A stretch of DNA of 10,823 nt from contig JAOAGA010000060.1 of assembly GCA_026415985.1 (NCBI GenBank), positions 1-10,823 of the forward strand. Reading direction: 5' to 3'. Made by a program: the position numbers and the translations under genes. This DNA comes from Pseudomonadota bacterium (GTDB lineage: Bacteria > CALINM01). Below, one piece after another: positions 6,096 to 10,823 of the stretch. The notes beneath the pieces were generated by a model. It worked only from the letters and a program-made list of their open reading frames with translations. It was not told the DNA's origin and ran no database searches. Position 1 is the first letter of the stretch. Every line of letters begins with the position of its first letter.

Positions 6096-7072
6096 TAATT
6101 ATTTTTTACCCCTTCAACAAGAACGGTAGGTGGTTTCTTAAATCTGATAACATTGGTTATAAAAAAGCCTGCGCTGGTTACTAAATCTTTTAGTTCCGAG
6201 ATGGTAAAATTATCACCACCATCGGAGTGGATAAGCATATTCAGACAAAAGATAACATTATCCTTAGGTGCGGTCCTTCTTTCGTTTAAATAAAACTCGT
6301 GGATATAGATTTTTCCTCCCTTTTTAAGGGCATTAAAGGATTTTTCCAAGGCTATTTTACAGACGGACCTGTTTAGGGCGTGCAATACCTGAGATATTAA
6401 TATAATATCATAGTCAGAGCCGAAGTCCTTCTCTTCTACCCCACCTTCTATGAACCTGACTCTGTTAATTAAACCTTCTTTTTTAAGTTTTTGCTTTGCC
6501 ACCAAGATTGCCTGAGGTAGGTCAAGGATAACCCCTTTTAATTTTTCATTCTTTTTTAACATTTCTCTCAGATAGGTGGCGGGACCGGAACCAATATCTA
6601 AAATTCTTTTTGAGTTCATAAAATCTATGTTAGATATAAGATTGTTTTTATAAAACTTGGTTAGGTTATCCATACCGTTTATAAAATGATAACTTTCCTC
6701 TTGATCCTTCTTTTTCCTATCATTGGGTTTGCCTGTTTTTATTGATTCTATAAGATTTCCCCAGTCGTTCCACATATTGTAGTAATGAATTAGTATAGAG
6801 GTTATTGATTCTTCAGAATCAGACACTAAATAACCTGCATATTTATCCCTATTTTTATAGAGATTATCCTTTTTTTCCAAAAAGCCTAAGGAAGACAGGG
6901 CATCGAGCAACATTTTCAAAGCCCTTTCATTAACTTTTAGTTTTTTAGAAAGGGCTTTTGGATCATTAAAGTCACCTAAATAATCAAATATCTTAAGTTT
7001 GACGGAAGTAAGCAAAACCTGCGAATCCCAGAAAACTCTTCCTAATGATAATATGTTTTTTAGTTCTTTCAT
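6062..7072 (-). CDS. Class-II SAM-dependent O-methyltransferase (Methyltransf_2; BchU/CrtF/ASMT-like)
   Basis: Residues 10-75 form the winged-helix dimerisation domain typical of this family (ALSKKLKVNERALKMLLDAL, then SLGFLEKKDNLY). The Rossmann methyltransferase domain follows: motif I RILDIGSGPATYL at 156-168, the acidic residue in VILDLPQ (181-187), IILISQVLHAL (223-233), LKKGGKIYIHEF (249-260) and a C-terminal FCLNMLIHSDGGDNFT block (275-290). Known relatives methylate hydroxyl groups of carotenoids, N-acetylserotonin, plant phenolics or polyketides; BchU methylates a tetrapyrrole carbon. The substrate here cannot be told. It is the last gene of the minus-strand operon, 28 bp after asd, with AAGG seven bases before the ATG. 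Its last 13 residues (324-336) run beyond the usual family end (VEGVK) and into the end of the convergent U32 gene. No terminator follows. Confidence 0.87.
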   Translation of the reverse strand: MKELKNILSLGRVFWDSQVLLTSVKLKIFDYLGDFNDPKALSKKLKVNERALKMLLDALSSLGFLEKKDNLYKNRDKYAGYLVSDSEESITSILIHYYNMWNDWGNLIESIKTGKPNDRKKKDQEESYHFINGMDNLTKFYKNNLISNIDFMNSKRILDIGSGPATYLREMLKKNEKLKGVILDLPQAILVAKQKLKKEGLINRVRFIEGGVEEKDFGSDYDIILISQVLHALNRSVCKIALEKSFNALKKGGKIYIHEFYLNERRTAPKDNVIFCLNMLIHSDGGDNFTISELKDLVTSAGFFITNVIRFKKPPTVLVEGVKNNYYSNPKPISGK

Positions 7073-7100
7073 AATCTTGCCTTAATTTTGTCTTGTAAAA

Positions 7101-8117
7101 CTATAAATATTTTTCTCCCAAAATTTCAGCTATCTGAATAGCATTTAATGCAGCTCCTTTTCTTAGCTGATCACCTACTATCCACATTGATAACCCCTTC
7201 TCACAGGAAATATCTTCTCTGATTCTGCCTACATAGCAGTCGTCTGTTCCGGATAGGAAGAGGGGCATGGGATACTTTTTGTTTTGAGGATCATCTATTA
7301 CAGTTACCCCCGGTGCCTTAGAGAGAAGCTCAACTGCCTCTTGGCGGGTTATTTTCTTTTCCGTCTCTATAGTTACCGATTCGGAATGACATCTAAAAAC
7401 CGGAACTCTTACAGTGGTAGCGGTAATGTTTATAGAGCTGTCACCCATTATTTTTCTTGTCTCGTTTACCATCTTCATCTCTTCTTTCGTATAAAGATTA
7501 TCAGTAAAGATATCTATCTGAGGTATCAGGTTGAAGGCTATCTGATAGGCTAAGGCTGATACCTTAATTTCTTCACCATTAACATACTGTCTTATCTGAC
7601 TTTCTAATTCAGCCATTGCCTTTGCTCCCGCACCGGATACCGCTTGATAGGTAGAAACGACGATTCTTTTAATTTTGGCATAATCATGTAATGGTTTTAA
7701 AGGTACCACCATAATAATTGTAGTACAATTGGGGTTTGCTATAATTCCTCTTTTTTTATAAAGAGCGATGTCCTGGGGATTAACCTCCGGTACAACAAGC
7801 GGAATTTCCGGATCCATTCTGAATGCGGAGCTGTTATCTACAACGACTGCACCTGATTGAACAGCATAGGGTGCAAACTCCTTACTCCTATCCCCACCTG
7901 CAGAAAAAAGAGCAATATCAATATTTTGAAAAGAGTCCTTGTCTAATTTTTCTACGACGAACTCTTCACCCTTAAACTTAATTTTTTTGCCAACACTTCT
8001 CTCTGATGCCAAAAGCTTTAAGTTTTTAATTGGAAAATTTCTTTGTGCCAGAATCTCTAAAAAAACATCACCTACAGCACCGGTAGCTCCCGCTACCGCC
8101 ACATTAAACTCTTTCAT
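7101..8117 (-). CDS. asd: Aspartate-semialdehyde dehydrogenase
   Basis: This enzyme reduces aspartyl phosphate with NADPH to aspartate semialdehyde, the branch point towards lysine/diaminopimelate, threonine and methionine. The N-terminal dinucleotide-binding loop is GATGAVG (10-16). The catalytic cysteine is C131 in NPNCTT, the active-site glutamine is Q158 in STYQAVSGAG, and H244 in FRCHSESV is the general acid/base, with R237 and R242 nearby. VVDNSSAFRM (92-101) is the conserved phosphate/substrate segment. The 338-residue length is standard, and no key residue is missing. The gene follows wrbA by 18 bp. Its AGGAG lies in that gap, eight bases before the ATG, so it is co-transcribed. A semialdehyde dehydrogenase for N-acetylglutamyl phosphate is excluded by the motif pattern. 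Confidence 0.97.
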   Translation of the reverse strand: MKEFNVAVAGATGAVGDVFLEILAQRNFPIKNLKLLASERSVGKKIKFKGEEFVVEKLDKDSFQNIDIALFSAGGDRSKEFAPYAVQSGAVVVDNSSAFRMDPEIPLVVPEVNPQDIALYKKRGIIANPNCTTIIMVVPLKPLHDYAKIKRIVVSTYQAVSGAGAKAMAELESQIRQYVNGEEIKVSALAYQIAFNLIPQIDIFTDNLYTKEEMKMVNETRKIMGDSSINITATTVRVPVFRCHSESVTIETEKKITRQEAVELLSKAPGVTVIDDPQNKKYPMPLFLSGTDDCYVGRIREDISCEKGLSMWIVGDQLRKGAALNAIQIAEILGEKYL

Positions 8118-8135
8118 CTTTAAAACTCCTTTCTG

Positions 8136-8741
8136 TTAACTTTTTAATTTTTTTGTAATCTCCGCCAATCTTTTGCCAAGGGCAAAGGCAAGGTTTAATT
8201 CTGTCTCATCTGGTTCAACGTCTGCCATCGGACCGGAAACAGAGCTTGCTCCGTAAGGTGTCCCCCCTTTTTTAGTGGTTATTAAACCCATCTCAGAGTA
8301 AGGAATACCAACGATAATGGCACCGTGATGTATCATGGGAAACATCATGGAAACTAAAGTTGTCTCGTTACCACCATGCATAGATGAGGTTGAGGTTATG
8401 AAGCTGACTGGTTTTCCAATTAAAGCACCTTCAAGCCAGACTTTGGAAGTAGAGTCTATAAACATCTTTAATGGGGCAGACATATTTCCAAACCTTGTTG
8501 GTGAACCAAGTATCAATCCGTCACACTCCTTTAAATCTTCTGCTGTTGCTTCCGGCAGGGCAGAATATTCTTCATAGGCTTTTTTCCATCTCTCGTTCTT
8601 CTCAATTATTGCCTCTGGTTCATATATTTTTACTCTCTTAAGTACGCCTTCACATCCTGCAGATTCGAGACCTTCTTTTGCCTTTTTTATTAGTTTCATT
8701 GTATTGCCGTAACGGGTGTCAAAGATAAGATATACCTTCAT
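8136..8741 (-). CDS. wrbA: WrbA-type NAD(P)H:quinone oxidoreductase (flavodoxin fold)
   Basis: A flavodoxin-like FMN protein with the WrbA pattern. The phosphate-binding loop is DTRYGNT (8-14), followed by the WrbA-specific insertion (about residues 40-68). Next come GSPTRFGNMSAPLKMFID (79-96), TSKVWLEGALIGK (98-110), STSSMHGGNETT (117-128) and the HHG (138-140) flavin-contact motif, then GGTPYGASSVSG (149-160). WrbA proteins make two-electron reductions of quinones, avoiding semiquinone radicals, and act as cytoplasmic tetramers; they occur in many anaerobes. The 201-residue length is normal. AGGAGG lies five bases before the ATG and overlaps the upstream gene's TAG stop, so coupling is likely. 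The N-terminal loop lacks the more usual S-x-x-G-H-T sequence but is within family variation. Confidence 0.93.
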   Translation of the reverse strand: MKVYLIFDTRYGNTMKLIKKAKEGLESAGCEGVLKRVKIYEPEAIIEKNERWKKAYEEYSALPEATAEDLKECDGLILGSPTRFGNMSAPLKMFIDSTSKVWLEGALIGKPVSFITSTSSMHGGNETTLVSMMFPMIHHGAIIVGIPYSEMGLITTKKGGTPYGASSVSGPMADVEPDETELNLAFALGKRLAEITKKLKS

Positions 8742-8750
8742 ATAAACCTC

Positions 8751-9452
8751 CTATTTTAGTTTTAAGAATCTTAAAACCTTTGATACCACTTCTTCTTCAT
8801 TGTCCATAATCTCAAGGAGATCCATATCTTCTTTACTAATAAGTTTTTTAGCAAGAGTCTCTTTTTTCAGCCATTTTAGTAAGCCACTCCAGTAGTCTTT
8901 TCCTACAAGTATCAAAGGGAATGGTTTAATCTTTTTCGTTTGTATCAGGGTAAGAGCCTCCATAAGCTCATCCATTGTTCCATAACCACCGGGAAAAATA
9001 ATGAAACTTGAGGAATATTTAACAAGCATTACCTTCCTTATAAAAAAATAGTGAAAACTTACTAAAACATTACAATATCTGTTAGGTTTTTGCTCCAACG
9101 GTAGTTCTATGTTGCAACCTACTGATTTTCCACCTTTTTCATAGGCACCCCTGTTTGCCGCTTCCATAATTCCCGGCCCCCCGCCGGTAAGAGTAGAGAC
9201 TCCGTATTCTGCCAAACAACCGGTGATATTTCTTGCCATTCTGTAATATTTATTGTTGGGTTTTGCCCTTGCTGAACCGAAAACAGTAACTGCTGGCACA
9301 ATATTGCTAAGTTTTTCAAAGCCTTCCACCATCTCGGATAGGACACGAAAGATCCTCCATGTATCACCCACTTTGATGGCATCTATAACGTACTGCTTTT
9401 CCCTGATATCTATATTGTTGTTATTAAATAGTTTTTCTAACATCTCATCCAT
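8751..9452 (-). CDS. LOG-family (TIGR00730) Rossmann protein, putative nucleoside-5'-monophosphate phosphoribohydrolase
   Basis: The LOG/'lysine decarboxylase-like' signatures are clear: VTVFGSARA (56-64), TGGGPGIMEAANRGA (89-103) and the active-site motif PGGYGTMDELMEAL (154-167), with an FIRKVML helix in between (R139 and K140). Characterised relatives cleave cytokinin ribotides or AMP into base and ribose 5-phosphate. The old lysine decarboxylase name for these proteins is a misannotation. Residues 1-45 are a helical N-terminal extension of the kind found in longer bacterial members; the total of 233 residues fits that group. The ATG shares its first A with the TAA stop of ftsY (TAATG), so translation is probably coupled; an upstream GAGG is rather far away. 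A second in-frame ATG three codons later is possible. Its link to protein targeting or to wrbA is unknown. Confidence 0.88.
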   Translation of the reverse strand: MDEMLEKLFNNNNIDIREKQYVIDAIKVGDTWRIFRVLSEMVEGFEKLSNIVPAVTVFGSARAKPNNKYYRMARNITGCLAEYGVSTLTGGGPGIMEAANRGAYEKGGKSVGCNIELPLEQKPNRYCNVLVSFHYFFIRKVMLVKYSSSFIIFPGGYGTMDELMEALTLIQTKKIKPFPLILVGKDYWSGLLKWLKKETLAKKLISKEDMDLLEIMDNEEEVVSKVLRFLKLK

Positions 9453-10348
9453 TATTTAAAAAGTCCCTCTGCAAATTCTTGTGCGTTGAAATATTCTAAA
9501 TCATCAATTTTTTCACCAGTGCCGATAAACTTTATAGGGATATCAAACTCACGAGAGACATTAATAAGAATACCACCTTTAGCTGTTCCGTCGAGCTTTG
9601 TCATTATAATACCAGAAATATCTATGAGCTCTTTAAACGTTTTTGTCTGAGAGAGGGCGTTTTGACCAACCGTCGCATCAAGAATTAGCAGTGTTTCCTG
9701 AGGATATGAAGGATTTTCTCTGTTTATAACCCGCTTAATCTTACGTAATTCTTCCATAAGGTTAGATTTGGTATGAAGCCTTCCCGCAGTATCTATAATA
9801 AGAACATCGGCGTTTTTTGACTGAGCATATTTCAGGCTGTCATAGGCAACTGCTGCGGGGTCTGCACCTTCTCTCTGCTTAACTACGTCTATTTTCAATC
9901 TATTTCCCCATATCTCTAATTGTTCTATAGCAGCTGCCCTGAAGGTATCTCCTGCTCCGAAAACCACCTTTTTCCCTTGATTCTGAAAAAATCTTCCTAA
10001 CTTGGCTATTGTTGTTGTTTTGCCTACACCATTTACACCAACTACTAAAATACAATAGGGGTAGGGCGGATTAATGTTAATTGTTCCTTCAAATCTTTTT
10101 AAGATATTGGTAATTAACACAATGAGGTTAGTTTGCAGTTCTGTTAAGTTTTTTATATTCCTCTTTTTTAACTCGGTTATAATTTCTTCTGTAGTTTTGT
10201 AGCCGATATCCGAAGTTATAAGAAGATTTTCAAGTTCTTCCCATCCCTGATCATCTATAGTATTCCTGCTAAAAATCTGATTGAAACCAATTACCAGTCT
10301 ATCATGGGTTTTAGAAAGACTTTCTTTTATCTTACTAAAAAAATTCAT
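9452..10348 (-). CDS. ftsY: Signal recognition particle receptor FtsY (SRP GTPase)
   Basis: FtsY is the membrane-associated SRP receptor that docks ribosome-nascent chain-SRP complexes at the Sec translocon. The N domain spans about residues 1-90. The G domain has the P-loop GVNGVGKTTT (104-113), the SRP-GTPase insertion signature DTFRAAA (134-140), G3 DTAGRL (186-191) and G4 TKLDG (250-254). The FtsY-type end IKFIGTGEKIDDLEYFNAQEF (272-292) is also present. The last motif, the absence of an Ffh M domain and the 298-residue length distinguish it from Ffh and FlhF. It lacks the long acidic A domain of E. coli FtsY; membrane binding probably relies on the basic N-terminal helix (MNFFSKIKESLSK). 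The start overlaps the upstream Roadblock gene by 4 bp (ATGA) and the stop shares one base with the next ATG. Confidence 0.97.
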   Translation of the reverse strand: MNFFSKIKESLSKTHDRLVIGFNQIFSRNTIDDQGWEELENLLITSDIGYKTTEEIITELKKRNIKNLTELQTNLIVLITNILKRFEGTININPPYPYCILVVGVNGVGKTTTIAKLGRFFQNQGKKVVFGAGDTFRAAAIEQLEIWGNRLKIDVVKQREGADPAAVAYDSLKYAQSKNADVLIIDTAGRLHTKSNLMEELRKIKRVINRENPSYPQETLLILDATVGQNALSQTKTFKELIDISGIIMTKLDGTAKGGILINVSREFDIPIKFIGTGEKIDDLEYFNAQEFAEGLFK

Positions 10349-10692
10349 GCTATTTCTCTGGCAAAAATATCTACCACTTGTTGTAGATTGTGTAGTGCCC
10401 TTGGAGCGGATTCTTTATTCTGAAAATATAGAAATACATAATAATCATTATTAACAGGCAAAAACTGAATTACAGAATCCGAAAACTTCATTTGAAAAAA
10501 TTTTACTTCGTCTTTATTCCTTGCATTTTTAAAATGGTTTAATATTATAACCTGATAGGCACCCATTACCTTTAAATCATACTCATCAATTTTACCGTAA
10601 TGAACAACGCTCTCTCCTTCCCAATCAAGCAGAATAGCTCCCTTTGCATCAACTTTTTCTACCAATTCTTTTAATAATCTCTCAAAAGGCAT
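10345..10692 (-). CDS. Roadblock/LC7-domain protein (MglB-like fold) preceding ftsY
   Basis: This small, single-domain protein of 115 residues has the alpha-beta-beta-alpha-beta pattern of Roadblock/LC7 proteins. An amphipathic helix (PFERLLKELVEKV) is followed by AKGAILLDWEGESVVHYG, which fits the family's G-x-x-L-x-D-x-x-G strand pair. A helix with AYQVIIL comes next, then two strands (SDSVIQFLP and DYYVFLYF) and a final helix. Family members such as MglB dimerise and regulate small Ras-like GTPases. The assignment is by pattern only. I chose the ATG at 10692: it lies 7 bp after a good -10 and has no ribosome binding site, as expected for a leaderless mRNA. A TTG at 10752 would add a hydrophobic 20-residue stretch, but translates the promoter and lacks a ribosome binding site. 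It overlaps ftsY by 4 bp. Confidence 0.72.
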   Translation of the reverse strand: MPFERLLKELVEKVDAKGAILLDWEGESVVHYGKIDEYDLKVMGAYQVIILNHFKNARNKDEVKFFQMKFSDSVIQFLPVNNDYYVFLYFQNKESAPRALHNLQQVVDIFAREIA

Positions 10693-10698
10693 TATGAA

Positions 10699-10728
10699 AT
10701 AATATGTCAAAAAAGCAAGAAAAGTCAA
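10699..10728 (-). promoter_or_regulatory. Sigma-70 promoter of the Roadblock-ftsY operon, probably leaderless
   Basis: On the minus strand TTGACT (10728-10723), an 18-bp spacer and TATTAT (10704-10699, 5/6 match) precede the ATG at 10692 by only 6 bases. Transcription should therefore start at or within a base or two of the start codon. The same geometry is seen at 2313-2351. It would drive the six-gene minus-strand operon. Confidence 0.6.
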
Positions 10729-10809
10729 GATTTTTACCACAAATAGCCCCAAATAGGTATAGACATATTAACCAGTTAAAAGATAAAAGAGGAGAAGAGG
10801 TAATTTTAT

Positions 10810-10823
10810 ATGAAGAGTTTGAC
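10810..10823 (+). CDS. Start of a divergent gene (truncated by window edge)
   Basis: An ATG at 10810 is preceded by AGAGGT (10796-10801) at 8-base spacing, with a second purine-rich GAGGAG just upstream. The visible codons read MKSL. A weak promoter (TAGACA at 10760, GATAAA at 10782) may lie in the 117-bp divergent spacer. Only four full codons are visible, so the product is unknown and the call rests on the ribosome binding site. Confidence 0.45.

Noticed and set aside
7284-7553. Plus-strand open frame opposite asd
   Set aside because: It is a shadow of asd in another frame: no ribosome binding site, low-quality composition and no recognisable domain. The same applies to the other frames opposite nitrite reductase, SpoU, wrbA and the LOG gene.
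8751-9452. Lysine decarboxylase function for the LOG-family gene
   Set aside because: PGGxGTxxE with GGGPGxMEA marks phosphoribohydrolases; the decarboxylase name is a known misannotation, and there is no PLP site.
10693-10752. N-terminal extension of the Roadblock protein from a TTG start, giving a hydrophobic leader
   Set aside because: No ribosome binding site; the extension translates the TTGACT/TATTAT promoter, and the family normally begins with the MPF-type N-terminus.
1-10823. CRISPR arrays, insertion sequences, tRNA or rRNA genes
   Set aside because: No spaced repeat array, transposase, terminal inverted repeats, tRNA cloverleaf or rRNA-like sequence was seen.

Overview
This is an AT-rich bacterial chromosomal window, by eye about one third G+C, with lysine- and isoleucine-rich proteins, compact operons and strong GGAGG-type ribosome binding sites. 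The gene content (a periplasmic octaheme nitrite reductase, an FtsY preceded by a Roadblock/LC7 protein, a U32 Fe-S protein) suggests an anaerobic or microaerophilic Gram-negative, nitrate/nitrite-ammonifying bacterium. Deferribacterota or a deltaproteobacterial-type lineage would fit, but this is a guess from style and gene content. I see no mobile element, CRISPR array, tRNA or rRNA.

Layout. (1) Bases 2-355 are the 3' end of an aspartate-type aminotransferase, followed by an A/T-rich hairpin that may be its terminator. (2) A stand-alone gene (567-2147) encodes an eight-heme nitrite reductase of the TvNiR/ONR type. It has its own regulatory region, with TTTACA direct repeats spaced exactly 10 bp apart abutting a promoter, and a strong terminator (2188-2232). 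(3) A tightly packed plus-strand operon (2351-6095) encodes a lipoprotein, a SpoU-type RNA 2'-O-ribose methyltransferase, a membrane-anchored YdcF/DUF218 protein, a divergent CbiF-like tetrapyrrole methylase and a U32-family Fe-S protein. Its promoter lies so close to the first ATG that the mRNA is probably leaderless. (4) A minus-strand operon (10692 down to 6062) encodes Roadblock/LC7 protein, FtsY, LOG-family phosphoribohydrolase, WrbA, aspartate-semialdehyde dehydrogenase and a class-II O-methyltransferase. It also appears to begin with a leaderless promoter. (5) At the right edge a divergent gene starts at 10810.

The two operons converge, and their last genes overlap by 34 bp with no terminator between them. 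The reductase stands alone: no NrfH, NrfB or NapC-type donor and no haem-lyase gene is visible. The most intriguing part is 4414-7072, where a CbiF-like methylase, a U32 Fe-S protein related to the UbiU/UbiV hydroxylases and a BchU/CrtF-type O-methyltransferase lie together. This could be a small-molecule (tetrapyrrole or quinone) modification set, but that is inference from adjacency and family membership.
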